Shown one piece after another: positions 17,656 through 26,669 of a stretch of 64,000 bases of DNA. Position 1 is the stretch's first letter; every line of letters begins with the position of its first letter. The stretch is from Bacteroidales bacterium (GTDB lineage: Bacteria; Bacteroidota; Bacteroidia; Bacteroidales; Marinilabiliaceae), in the NCBI GenBank assembly GCA_022768325.1, contig JALEMI010000034.1, positions 1 through 64,000 on the forward strand, read 5' to 3'. The notes under the pieces are model-generated. The model did no database searches and had not been told where the DNA came from. It saw nothing but the letters and a program-made list of their open reading frames with translations. A program made the translations under genes and the position numbers.

Positions 17656-19137
17656 ATGAATAAGATATTGAAGCGTTTTGGCGTAATCTCCGCCTGCGCA
17701 ATGGCAATGACCGCATGCTCGCCCGACGAGTTTGACGGCGCAGACCCTGCCAACATCCCCACCATACAAGGCAAGTCCATCAAGGTTGTCCTCGACGAGC
17801 AAAGCCCCACGACCAACACCGCCACACTGTCCATCGAGGGCGACATGACAAACTGCTACCCCGCGTGGTATCTGATGGTAGAGCAGGTAAGCGAGGACGG
17901 CAACGACACCACCTACGTGTTGTCAGAGAGCCCCTCGTCGGTCCTCCCCACCTTCACCTACGAGAACGCCTCGGCTGGCAAATACAAGGTCGCCGCAAAG
18001 ATTGTCAATCGCAACGGCATCTCACAAGCCTACCTCTCCACCACGTTCTCGTTCCGCGAGACAAAGATTGACTACACGCCCACCTTCAACAAGCTCGTCG
18101 GCAAGACGTGGAGAGTAGACTACACCATCAAAGGCCACCTCGGATGTGGCGAGCCAGGCTCTGACGGCAGCGGATGGTGGTCTGCTGGCCTCAACGAGAA
18201 GGCCGACAACGGCATCTACGACGACCGCATCGAGTTCAGCCACTCCGATTCCGACCCCGTTAATGGCGGCACATACTCCTACAACCCAGGCGAGGACGGT
18301 CTGCTCTTCGTGAACGCGGGCGTCACGGCCTTCGGCGGCGCACAAGATGCCGACTTCGACACCGAGGTCCAGCCCCAGGAGACAACTTTCACCATCGTCT
18401 CGGGCGAGTATAATGGCGAGGAGTGCATCTTCCTCCAGTTCCCCGCCAAGACCCTCTTCCCCTACATCCCCAACGACGCCACGTACGAGAACCCAATCTG
18501 GCGCGTAGAGTCGCTCAGCTCATCGCAGCTCGCACTGGTTGCCGACGAGGGCACAATAGCTTGGCGCCTGGTCCTCACCAGCAAGGAGGACACAGGCCTC
18601 CCCGAGGAGCCAGAAGTTCCCGAAGAGGTCTTCGACTGGGACTACAACTCCGACGCAAACCTCTGGAAGTCAGTCGACGCCGGTGACGACTTCGTGGGTG
18701 TCTCCCCGTGGTTCGCCAACAGCGGATGGGCGCAAATTGACGACCCGGAGTGGACACAAGACGGCAATGTGTGGGAAGTCATAATCCCCGAAGGCATGGG
18801 CGGCGACCAGTGGCAAGGCCAATTCCCAATCAGCACCACCCTCTCCGCCTCAATGACCAAGAAGTACAACCTCTACCTCCTTGTCGATTCCGATGACGAC
18901 ATTCCCGGCCTGACCATCAAGTTCACCCAATCGGGCGGCGGCGATGCCGACAACAACTTCTTCACAGCCGACCGTCACGCCGTCTCTGGTGGAAAACAAT
19001 TTGTCTTCAAGGGCAAAGAGATGGTCCTCCCGCAAGGCGATGCCGATGCCCTCACCCTCTTCTTCGACTTCGGCGGAACTCCAGCCGGAACGACGGTCAA
19101 GATTAGCAACATCTTCTTCGAAGAGGTAGCAGAATAA
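17656..19137 (+). CDS. Surface lipoprotein, SusE/SGBP position
   Basis: A 493-residue lipoprotein (signal MNKILKRFGVISACAMAMTAC) with the acidic SPDEFDGAD stretch after the Cys that often directs surface exposure in Bacteroidota. The first part, to about residue 140, is immunoglobulin/FN3-like; the middle contains a Gly/Trp-rich segment (GCGEPGSDGSGWW); the last roughly 150 residues look like a separate beta-sandwich carbohydrate-binding module (SGGGDADNNFF..., FFDFGGTPAGTTVKISNIFF). No catalytic motif. Immediately after susD, this is the usual place of a surface glycan-binding protein. Glycan-binding function is inferred from position and architecture. Confidence 0.75.
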   Translation: MNKILKRFGVISACAMAMTACSPDEFDGADPANIPTIQGKSIKVVLDEQSPTTNTATLSIEGDMTNCYPAWYLMVEQVSEDGNDTTYVLSESPSSVLPTFTYENASAGKYKVAAKIVNRNGISQAYLSTTFSFRETKIDYTPTFNKLVGKTWRVDYTIKGHLGCGEPGSDGSGWWSAGLNEKADNGIYDDRIEFSHSDSDPVNGGTYSYNPGEDGLLFVNAGVTAFGGAQDADFDTEVQPQETTFTIVSGEYNGEECIFLQFPAKTLFPYIPNDATYENPIWRVESLSSSQLALVADEGTIAWRLVLTSKEDTGLPEEPEVPEEVFDWDYNSDANLWKSVDAGDDFVGVSPWFANSGWAQIDDPEWTQDGNVWEVIIPEGMGGDQWQGQFPISTTLSASMTKKYNLYLLVDSDDDIPGLTIKFTQSGGGDADNNFFTADRHAVSGGKQFVFKGKEMVLPQGDADALTLFFDFGGTPAGTTVKISNIFFEEVAE

Positions 19138-19165
19138 GATTTAAAACGCAAAAAACTTGTTTATC

Positions 19166-20281
19166 ATGAGAAGCAGACTCCCTGCCATGCTCTGCTTACT
19201 CGCCACAGCCATCCTCACTTCTTGTGGGGATGGCGATGGCGATAAGACAGACGACATCCAACACTCCATCTCCGTCAGCGAGAAGACAATCAACTGCGAC
19301 GGCAATGCCGCCGAGTTCACTGTCTCCATCATCACAAACCATGAGTGGGCGGCAAAGCCAAGCGACTCATGGATTACGATTACGCCCGAAAGCTCCGCCG
19401 AGCAAAAAGCCACTCTGACAATCAAAGTCCAGAAAAACGGCGAGTTCGACCCGCGCGAGGGGCAGATAACCATCATGGCCGGCACAGCCCGCGAATACAT
19501 CGAGGTCAAACAGGCCGGAGGTGACGGTGTCCCCGACCCCAACGCCATAACCTGCCCCCTCAAGGGCTACTCTCTCGTCTGGAACGATGAGTTCAACACG
19601 GGCTCAGCGCCAGACCTCAACAAGTGGACATACCAAGAGGCACAGCCAGGCTGGGTCAACAACGAATTGCAGACCTACGTGAGGGAGAAGACACCCAACG
19701 GCACAAAAGTGGCCGACATCAAGGACGGCAAACTCCGCATCAAGTGCTTCAAGGAGGACGGCAAAATCTACTCCGCCCGTATCTACGGCAACGTCCGCAC
19801 AGGCTGGACCTACGGCTACATAGAGGCCAAGATCAAGCTCCCTAAGGGCAAAGGCACATGGCCCGCCTTCTGGATGATGCCCGTCAACTTCACCTCGTGG
19901 CCTCACGACGGCGAGATGGACATCATGGAGGAGGTTGGCGCAAATCCTAACTACGTCTCTTCAAGCCTCCACGCCGACGGTCACGTCCACTCCAACAACA
20001 CGCAGGTCACCCACGAGATGTACCTCGAAGGCGCAGAAGACGACTTCCACGTCTACGCCATGGAATGGACCGCCAATTACATCCGCACGTTCGTCGATGG
20101 CGGAGAACAACTCTACTACGAGAACGACGGTGGCGGCGACTACAACTGGCCATACCATACCCCCTTCTACGTCATCCTCAACCTCGCTTGGGGCGGTATG
20201 TGGGGCGGCTATCTGGGTGTCGACGAGTCCGCCCTCCCTTGCGTAATGGAGGTGGAATACGTCCGTGTGTTTCAGAAATAA
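19166..20281 (+). CDS. BACON-domain GH16 endo-beta-glucanase (laminarinase/lichenase type), lipoprotein
   Basis: Endo-acting glycoside hydrolase that would cut beta-1,3 or mixed beta-1,3/1,4-glucan at the cell surface. The 371-residue protein has a lipoprotein signal (LCLLATAILTSC), a BACON domain at about residues 30-120 (WAAKPSDSWITITPESS...), and a GH16 domain from about residue 130 (LVWNDEFNTG). The catalytic motif EMDIME sits at residues 250-255, with E250 the predicted nucleophile and E255 the acid/base. WTYGYIEAKIKLPKGKGTWPAFWM is the characteristic GH16 strand pair. ATG 19166 is preferred over an upstream TTG because it starts the signal peptide. This gene defines the substrate class of the PUL. 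Confidence 0.93.
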   Translation: MRSRLPAMLCLLATAILTSCGDGDGDKTDDIQHSISVSEKTINCDGNAAEFTVSIITNHEWAAKPSDSWITITPESSAEQKATLTIKVQKNGEFDPREGQITIMAGTAREYIEVKQAGGDGVPDPNAITCPLKGYSLVWNDEFNTGSAPDLNKWTYQEAQPGWVNNELQTYVREKTPNGTKVADIKDGKLRIKCFKEDGKIYSARIYGNVRTGWTYGYIEAKIKLPKGKGTWPAFWMMPVNFTSWPHDGEMDIMEEVGANPNYVSSSLHADGHVHSNNTQVTHEMYLEGAEDDFHVYAMEWTANYIRTFVDGGEQLYYENDGGGDYNWPYHTPFYVILNLAWGGMWGGYLGVDESALPCVMEVEYVRVFQK

Positions 20282-20299
20282 GAACAATAGGCACACATC

Positions 20300-22537
20300 A
20301 TGACTACTAAAAAAATCATCATCACAACCGCACTGGCTTTGGCTCTCCCCTTGGCGGCATACGCGCAAAAGGAGCTCCCCGCCTATCTCGACGACACCAA
20401 AGAAATCGAGGTCAGGGTAGAGGACGCCCTCAAACGCATGACGCTCGACGAGAAAATACGCGTCGTCCACGCCCAAAGCAAATTCTCTTCCGCCGGCGTA
20501 CCACGCCTCGGTCTGCCCGACTTCTGGACTGACGACGGCCCGCACGGCGTACGCCCCGACGTCCTCTGGGACGAGTGGGAGCAAGCCGGTCAGACCAACG
20601 ACTCGTGCCTCGCCTTCCCTGCCCTGACGTGCCTCGCCGCAACGTGGAATCCCGAAATCGCCTACCTCTACGGCGAGAGCCTCGGCGAGGAGGCACTCTA
20701 TCGCGGCAAGGACATGATTCTCGGCCCGGGCGTCAACATCTACCGCACGCCGCTCAACGGCCGCAACTTTGAGTACATGGGCGAAGACCCCTACCTCGCC
20801 TCCCGAATGGTAGTCCCCTACGTCGAGGGCTTGCAGTCCAAAGGCGTTGCCGCTTGCGTCAAGCACTACGCCCTCAACAACGACGAGGAGTATCGCAACC
20901 AGGTCAACGTTGTCGTAGACGACCGCACCCTCCACGAGATCTACCTCCCTGCCTTCAAGGCCGCAATAACCGAGGGCAAGGCATGGGCAATAATGGGGGC
21001 CTACAATCTCTACAAGAATCAGCACAACTGCCACAACGAGATTCTGCTCAACAAGATTCTTAAGCAAGACTGGAAGTTCGACGGCGTTGTCGTAAGCGAC
21101 TGGGGCGGAACCCACAATACCGACGAGGCCGTCATGAACGGTCTCGACATGGAGTTCGGCTCTTGGACAAACGGCCTCTCATGGGGCGCATCGAACGCCT
21201 ACGACAACTACTACCTCGCCAATCCCTACAAGAAAGCCATCAAAGAGGGCAAATTCACCACAAAAGAACTCGACGAGAAGGTTCGCCGCGTCTTGCGCCT
21301 CTTCTTCCGCACGACGATGAACAGGAACCGCCCCGCCGGCTTCCTTTGCTCAGAGAGCCACTATGAGGCCGCCCGCAAGATTGCCGAAGAGGGAGTCGTC
21401 CTCCTCAAGAACGACAATCTCCGCAGTACCAAGACGCCTGTCCTCCCCATCGACCTCAAGTCCGTCAAGCGCGTCCTCGTTGTCGGCGAGAATGCCGTCA
21501 AGATGATGACCGTTGGCGGAGGCTCGTCCTCTCTCAAGGTTCAGCGCGAAATCTCCCCTCTCGACGGCCTGCGCACCCGCCTCAAAGGCGTTGCCGAAGT
21601 TGACTATGCCCGCGGCTACGTAGGCGACGTCACGGGCGAATATAATGGCGTCACGACAGGCCAAAACCTGAAGGACGACCGCTCGGCCGATGAGCTTATA
21701 GCCGAGGCTGTCGCGAAGGCCAAGGGTGCCGACTACGTCATCGTCTTCGGCGGCCTCAACAAGAGCGACTACCAGGACTGCGAGGGCCACGACCGCAAGG
21801 AGTTCGCCCTCCCATACGCGCAAGACCGCCTCGTCGAGGCTCTGGCCAGCGCCAACGCCCGCACGGTGTTTGTCAACATCTCGGGCAATGCTGTCGCCAT
21901 GCCTTGGGCGTCGCAAGTGCCCGCCATCGTGCAAGGCTGGTTCATCGGCTCTGAGGCCGGCACGGCTCTCGCCTCAATACTTGTTGGCGATGCCAATCCG
22001 TCGGGCAAACTGCCCTTCTCGTGGATGAACAGCCTCAATGAGTATGGCGCTCACGCCCTCAATGCCTATCCCGGCACATGGCGCGAGGACAAGAAGATTA
22101 TCGACGAGGAGTATAAAGAGGGAATTTTCGTCGGCTACCGCTGGGCGGATAAGGAGAAGTTGAAGCCCCTCTTCGCTTTTGGCCACGGGCTTAGCTACAC
22201 TACTTTTGAGTACGGCAAGGCGGAGAGGCTCCCCAATGGCGACATCAAGGTAAGCGTCCGCAACACAGGCTCACGCGCCGGCGCAGAGATTGTCCAGCTC
22301 TACATCCGCGACGTCAAGTCGTCCCTCCCCCGCCCCGTCAAGGAGCTTAAGGGCTTCAAGAAAGTTTGGCTCCAGCCCGGCGAGTCGGTCGAGGTGGTCT
22401 TCAGCATCGACAACTCCATGCTCAGCTACTACGACGACACTAAGGGCGAATGGGTTGCCGAGCCAGGTCAGTTTGAGGCTCTCATCGGTGCCTCGGCCTC
22501 CGACATCAAGTGTAAAGTAGCTTTCGACCTAAAATAG
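20300..22537 (+). CDS. GH3-family beta-glucosidase (exported)
   Basis: Exo-acting retaining glycosidase predicted to release glucose from the oligosaccharides produced by the GH16 enzyme. 745 residues: signal peptide (ALALPLAAYAQ), GH3 barrel with KHYALNN and nucleophile Asp267 in VVSDWGG, the alpha/beta sandwich domain, and a C-terminal fibronectin-III-like domain (YTTFEYGKAERL...EIVQLYIRD). The acid/base Glu is probably in the GHDRKEFALP loop, which I cannot prove. Starts 18 bases after the GH16 gene. A stable hairpin follows before the next GH3 gene. Confidence 0.93.
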   Translation: MTTKKIIITTALALALPLAAYAQKELPAYLDDTKEIEVRVEDALKRMTLDEKIRVVHAQSKFSSAGVPRLGLPDFWTDDGPHGVRPDVLWDEWEQAGQTNDSCLAFPALTCLAATWNPEIAYLYGESLGEEALYRGKDMILGPGVNIYRTPLNGRNFEYMGEDPYLASRMVVPYVEGLQSKGVAACVKHYALNNDEEYRNQVNVVVDDRTLHEIYLPAFKAAITEGKAWAIMGAYNLYKNQHNCHNEILLNKILKQDWKFDGVVVSDWGGTHNTDEAVMNGLDMEFGSWTNGLSWGASNAYDNYYLANPYKKAIKEGKFTTKELDEKVRRVLRLFFRTTMNRNRPAGFLCSESHYEAARKIAEEGVVLLKNDNLRSTKTPVLPIDLKSVKRVLVVGENAVKMMTVGGGSSSLKVQREISPLDGLRTRLKGVAEVDYARGYVGDVTGEYNGVTTGQNLKDDRSADELIAEAVAKAKGADYVIVFGGLNKSDYQDCEGHDRKEFALPYAQDRLVEALASANARTVFVNISGNAVAMPWASQVPAIVQGWFIGSEAGTALASILVGDANPSGKLPFSWMNSLNEYGAHALNAYPGTWREDKKIIDEEYKEGIFVGYRWADKEKLKPLFAFGHGLSYTTFEYGKAERLPNGDIKVSVRNTGSRAGAEIVQLYIRDVKSSLPRPVKELKGFKKVWLQPGESVEVVFSIDNSMLSYYDDTKGEWVAEPGQFEALIGASASDIKCKVAFDLK

Positions 22538-22573
22538 CAACAACTTTCCCAAAGGTTTAGTAACTTCAATATT

Positions 22574-22605
22574 TGGCGGGATGCCGAGCCTTCGGCGTTC
22601 CGCCA
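22574..22605 (+). other. Intercistronic hairpin between the two GH3 genes
   Basis: A near-continuous 14-pair stem (22574-22587 with 22592-22605, two G-U pairs, 4-base loop) lies in the 90-base gap. No T-run follows, so it is not a standard terminator. It could set relative expression by RNA processing or partial attenuation. Confidence 0.6.
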
Positions 22606-22627
22606 ATAATCCGTAAAAACCGTATAT

Positions 22628-24880
22628 ATGAATAAGGTAACAGCTCTCGCCGTGGCACTTCTTGCCACATCGCCCTCCTTTGCACAAAAGGAGTCGATGG
22701 ACGTATTCGTCAGCGACCTCATGAGCAAGATGACCGTCGACGAGAAGATTGGCCAGCTCAACCTATTGCCGGGTGGCGACATCACGACGGGCGCAGTCTT
22801 GAACAGCCCTCTCGCCAAACTCGCCGCCGAGGGCAAACTTGGCGCCGTCCTCAACGTCAAGGGGCAAGAGAAGGTCCGCGACCTGCAAGAGCAAGCAGTC
22901 AAGAAGTCGCGCCTCGGCATCCCGCTGCTCATTGGCCAAGACGTGATTCACGGCAATCAGACCGTCTTCCCCATCCCCCTCGCGCAGTCTTGCTCCTGGG
23001 ACCTCAACGCCATTGAGGAGGGCTCTCGAATTGCCGCCAAAGAGGCGACGGCGCAAGGCATCAACTGGGTCTACAGCCCCATGGTCGACATCAGTGTCGA
23101 CCCCCGATGGGGACGCGTGGCCGAAGGCTATGGCGAGGACGTATTCTTGACCAGCCGAATCGGCGAGGCCGCAATCCGCGGCTATCAAGGCAACTATGGC
23201 AAGGAGAACGCCATGGCCTGCGTCAAGCACTTCGGCCTATACGGCGCTGTTGAGGCGGGGCGCGACTACAATACCGTCGACATGAGCCGCACCCGTATGT
23301 TCAACCAATACCTCCCGACCTACGAGGCCGCCGCCAAGGCCGGAGCCGGCTCTTTCATGTCATCCTTCAACCTCGTCGACTTCGTCCCCGCCACGTGCAA
23401 CAAGTGGCTTCTCGACGACATCTTGCGCAAGAAATGGGGCTACGACAACTTTGTCGTGACCGACTACGGCTCAATCAATGAGGCCGTCGTCCACGGTCTC
23501 GGCGACGTCTCCGTAACCACGGAACTCGCCTTGAAGGCCGGCACCGACATGGATATGTGTTCCTCCGCCTACATCGCGCAACTCAAGTCGCTTCTCGAAT
23601 CGGGGAGAGTCACAATGGCCGACATTGACAACGCCTGCCGCCGCGTCCTCGAAGCCAAGTACAAGCTCGGCCTCTTTGACGACCCCTACCGTTTCTGCGA
23701 GCCAAAGCGTCTGAAGACCGACCTCTACACCGCCGAGCACCGCAAGGCCGCACGAGACATGGCCGCCGAGACGTTCGTCCTCCTCAAGAACGAGACCAAC
23801 CTCCTCCCCCTTAAGAAGCAAGGCAAGATTGCCCTCATCGGCCCTCTCGCCGACAACCGCTCCAACATGGTGGGATGCTGGTCCACAGGCGACACGCCCG
23901 AGCTCTACTCCACCCTCCGCGAGGCAATGGCTCGTGCCGTCGACGGCAAGGCGCAGATCCTCTTCGCCCAAGGTTGCAACATCTACGCCGACAACGCCAC
24001 TCAGCAGGGCGCGACGCACGGTCGCCCTATCGACCGCGTTGACGACAAGGCCGCCAAAGACGAGGCCCTCAAAATTGCCAAGAAGGCCGATGTCATCGTA
24101 TGCGCCATGGGCGAGATGGCAGAGATGAGCGGCGAGAGCTCCTCTCGTTCCGACATCTCGCTGCCCGACGTGCAGATGGACTTGCTCAAAGCCCTCGTGG
24201 CCACGGGCAAACCCGTCGTGCTTCTCAACTTCTCGGGCCGCCCAACCATCATGACCTGGGAGGCCGAGAACGTCCCCGCCATCCTCAACGTATGGTTCGG
24301 CGGCTCTGAGGCTGGCGACGCCATCTGCGACGTAATCTTTGGCGACAAAACGCCCTCTGGCCACCTCACCATGACGATGCCCAAGGCTCTCGGACAAATC
24401 CCCATCTACTACAACCACCACATGACGGGCCGCCCCGTAGAGGCTGGTGTCAAAGAGTTCCGCAAATTCGCCAGCAACTACATCGACATCCGCAACGAGC
24501 CGCTCTTCCCCTTCGGCTACGGCCTCACCTACACCACCTTCGCCTACGACGGCATCGGCATAGCGTCCGACGCGAAAGACGCCCTCTTCTCCGTCCGCGC
24601 GACACTCAAGAACACCGGCTCTCGCGAGGCTACGGAGGTTGTCCAGTTCTACATCCGCGACATTGCCGCCTCTATTGCCCGCCCCGTCAAGGAGCTTAAG
24701 GGCTTCCAGCGCGTCACGCTCGCCCCGGGCGAGAGCCGCGAAGTCTCTTTCGCCGTCACTCGCGAGATGCTCTCATTCTTCGATGCCGAGGGCAACAGCG
24801 TCTTCGAGCCGGGCGAGTTCGAGTTCATGATTGGCGGCAACAGCCGCGACGTTATCCGAACCACGAAGACGGTGGAATAA
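22628..24880 (+). CDS. bglX: GH3-family periplasmic beta-glucosidase, BglX-like
   Basis: Second GH3 enzyme of the locus, 750 residues, clearly different in sequence from the first and closer to the BglX branch. Signal peptide MNKVTALAVALLATSPSFAQ; domain features DLMSKMTVDEKIGQLN, SPMVDISVDPRWGRVAEGYGED, KHFGLYG and nucleophile Asp279 in VVTDYGSI; C-terminal FN3-like domain with VVQFYIRDIAASIARPVKELKG. Two GH3 paralogues with different linkage preference would let the cell finish mixed beta-1,3/1,4 or beta-1,3/1,6 oligosaccharides. Last gene before the strong terminator at 24.9 kb. Confidence 0.92.
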   Translation: MNKVTALAVALLATSPSFAQKESMDVFVSDLMSKMTVDEKIGQLNLLPGGDITTGAVLNSPLAKLAAEGKLGAVLNVKGQEKVRDLQEQAVKKSRLGIPLLIGQDVIHGNQTVFPIPLAQSCSWDLNAIEEGSRIAAKEATAQGINWVYSPMVDISVDPRWGRVAEGYGEDVFLTSRIGEAAIRGYQGNYGKENAMACVKHFGLYGAVEAGRDYNTVDMSRTRMFNQYLPTYEAAAKAGAGSFMSSFNLVDFVPATCNKWLLDDILRKKWGYDNFVVTDYGSINEAVVHGLGDVSVTTELALKAGTDMDMCSSAYIAQLKSLLESGRVTMADIDNACRRVLEAKYKLGLFDDPYRFCEPKRLKTDLYTAEHRKAARDMAAETFVLLKNETNLLPLKKQGKIALIGPLADNRSNMVGCWSTGDTPELYSTLREAMARAVDGKAQILFAQGCNIYADNATQQGATHGRPIDRVDDKAAKDEALKIAKKADVIVCAMGEMAEMSGESSSRSDISLPDVQMDLLKALVATGKPVVLLNFSGRPTIMTWEAENVPAILNVWFGGSEAGDAICDVIFGDKTPSGHLTMTMPKALGQIPIYYNHHMTGRPVEAGVKEFRKFASNYIDIRNEPLFPFGYGLTYTTFAYDGIGIASDAKDALFSVRATLKNTGSREATEVVQFYIRDIAASIARPVKELKGFQRVTLAPGESREVSFAVTREMLSFFDAEGNSVFEPGEFEFMIGGNSRDVIRTTKTVE

Positions 24881-24904
24881 GCCCCCACCCCATTCACGAT
24901 AAGG

Positions 24905-24952
24905 CAAAAGGAAACCGAGGTCTCCCAGAAGGGCGACCTCGGTTTCCTTTTG
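24905..24952. terminator. Long perfect hairpin, bidirectional terminator
   Basis: An 18-base perfect inverted repeat (24905-24922 and 24935-24952) with 12-base loop and A/T-rich flanks on both sides. It closes the PUL operon on plus and the convergent lipoprotein gene on minus. Confidence 0.92.
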
Positions 24953-24971
24953 TCCTGACGCTCAGAACGCC

Positions 24972-26291
24972 TTACTCGGCCAAGACGGCGCGAACCATGT
25001 AGCCATAGCTCTTGTCGTTGTCGAGCTTATGCATATCGGGCTTCTTCGACGTAATCTTTAGCGAGTAGGCGAAACGGCTGAAGCTCGACAAGTTGGCTGT
25101 CCAGTAATAGCCAAGCGGCTCGGCAATGCCTTGGCCAATCACCTCGCGCCCGTCATCGTCAAGTGGCTTGGCATATCCGCCCGCGGGCAGGAAAATGGCC
25201 TTACCATTGGTTCGGCTCACTACGGCATAGCCTTGCGTATCGTGCCATGTTGTCCAGACCCAGTCGCATTCATTAATAAGCTCCTCAAATTGCTCAAAGG
25301 TCGGCATCTGCCACCCGGCACCAAGATTGGCCGTGGCAATGTCGTAGTCCGTACCGACAAGCGACGCCACCGACGGGTAGTCAGCCGGGTTGGACGAGGT
25401 CTTATCGCCCGTCGGGTCGCCCCATCCGAAGTACGTACCCGCCAGCTCGGCTTTAGACGCGCCCACATTCCTGGCCGCCCATAGCGTTGTAAGTCCCAGG
25501 TCCACAGGCAAATCGCTATCCTCGATACTCAAATTTTGCGTAGTGAAACTTATGGGGTCGCCCCAATAATAGACGGTGTCAATCTTCAAGTAGGCCATGT
25601 ATGTGTATCGCGTCGACGATGTGAGACCCGTCAGCTGCGCCTCAAAACGGACTGAGTCGTTGGGCGAGACGCTGCCCTTTACAAAGGTGTCGACGCTTGG
25701 GTTCGGGCGGTCGGTCTGTCGCTTTGTATAAAGGAAGCCCACTTCGCCGAGAAACTTCGTGTCGTTCAGCTTGATGCTGCTCTCGCCGCGTATCGTGGCG
25801 GAGAAGATGCTCACGGGGTCGGCATCGGACGTGGAGACGCTGCATTTCAGCGTCGTGAAGTACATCACACGGCCAATTCGCAACGTCTTGCCATTGCTCT
25901 CGCGCAAATAAGCCCTGTAATAATACTTCGTCCCCATGGTGAGGCCTGTTGCCGAGCAGGTGAAAATTTTGGCCTGCCTCTTGCTGATGATGGTTACGCA
26001 ATCGTCGGCATTGGGCATCGGGTCGGGATTAGTGGCCGAAATGACCACGCCCCACGTGGTGTATTGTGGCAATGAGCTGAAAGTCTTGATATTGAGCTTG
26101 CCCGTCAGGGTGGCACTATAATAGGTCACGTCTGTGGCCTGCCCCGTCACGGCCGTGTCAGTCGACGTAGCCCAATACTCTTCGTCGAAAAAGTCCTCCT
26201 GATCGCGGTCTGGCTTTTCGACCTCGTTGGTACACGCAGCCATTGCGACAACCATCATGAGTGCCATCGCAATGAGTTTTGCTGTCTTCAT
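24972..26291 (-). CDS. Lipoprotein with FN3-like repeats and a C-terminal FISUMP-type domain
   Basis: A 439-residue lipoprotein (MKTAKLIAMALMMVVAMAAC) with an acidic stretch after the Cys. Residues about 50-250 hold two or three fibronectin-III-like repeats (TDVTYYSATLTGKL, LTMGTKYYYRAYL, LTSSTRYTYMAYL). The C-terminal third matches the fibrobacter-succinogenes-major-paralogue type: VDLGLTTLWAARNVGAS, YFGWGDPTGD, LGAGWQMPTFEQFEELI, FLPAGG, YYWTANL. Function unknown; such proteins are surface or secreted adhesin-like proteins. An upstream in-frame extension to 26447 exists, but ATG 26291 begins the lipoprotein signal and is preferred. Confidence 0.8.
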   Translation of the reverse strand: MKTAKLIAMALMMVVAMAACTNEVEKPDRDQEDFFDEEYWATSTDTAVTGQATDVTYYSATLTGKLNIKTFSSLPQYTTWGVVISATNPDPMPNADDCVTIISKRQAKIFTCSATGLTMGTKYYYRAYLRESNGKTLRIGRVMYFTTLKCSVSTSDADPVSIFSATIRGESSIKLNDTKFLGEVGFLYTKRQTDRPNPSVDTFVKGSVSPNDSVRFEAQLTGLTSSTRYTYMAYLKIDTVYYWGDPISFTTQNLSIEDSDLPVDLGLTTLWAARNVGASKAELAGTYFGWGDPTGDKTSSNPADYPSVASLVGTDYDIATANLGAGWQMPTFEQFEELINECDWVWTTWHDTQGYAVVSRTNGKAIFLPAGGYAKPLDDDGREVIGQGIAEPLGYYWTANLSSFSRFAYSLKITSKKPDMHKLDNDKSYGYMVRAVLAE

Positions 26292-26611
26292 TATGTAGGA
26301 TTTTTGGGTGGAAGTTGACCATAAAGATAAGAAATTGCCGAAAGAAGGCGATAATTCATCAACTCTAAGCCCTTCCGTACCCTTTTTCCGCAGAAAATAT
26401 GAATTTCCCGACACACCCCCTAAAAAACAAAACCAAGACCTCCACAAGAAAGCGACATCCGCAACTCACCCCCAATTTTTTGCATACACATTCACCCCAA
26501 ATACAACAAACTTCCAAATACACCCCTTTTCCGTCAAAGTGTCAATTCCACCCCCTATTGCTTTCAAAAAGCGCTATTTGAGGAAAATTTTCTTTTGATT
26601 TATAATTTCTA

Positions 26612-26641
26612 TTGCACGAATAATTATAAAACATAACTTTG
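26612..26641 (+). promoter_or_regulatory. Putative asnB promoter (TTG / 19 bases / TAACTTTG)
   Basis: TAACTTTG at 26634-26641 fits the -7 consensus 28 bases before the start codon, with TTG 19 bases upstream as a partial -33. The rest of the 378-base gap (26292-26669) is A/T-rich with no gene. Confidence 0.55.
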
Positions 26642-26669
26642 CAACACCAAACAATTACAGAATAACTCT

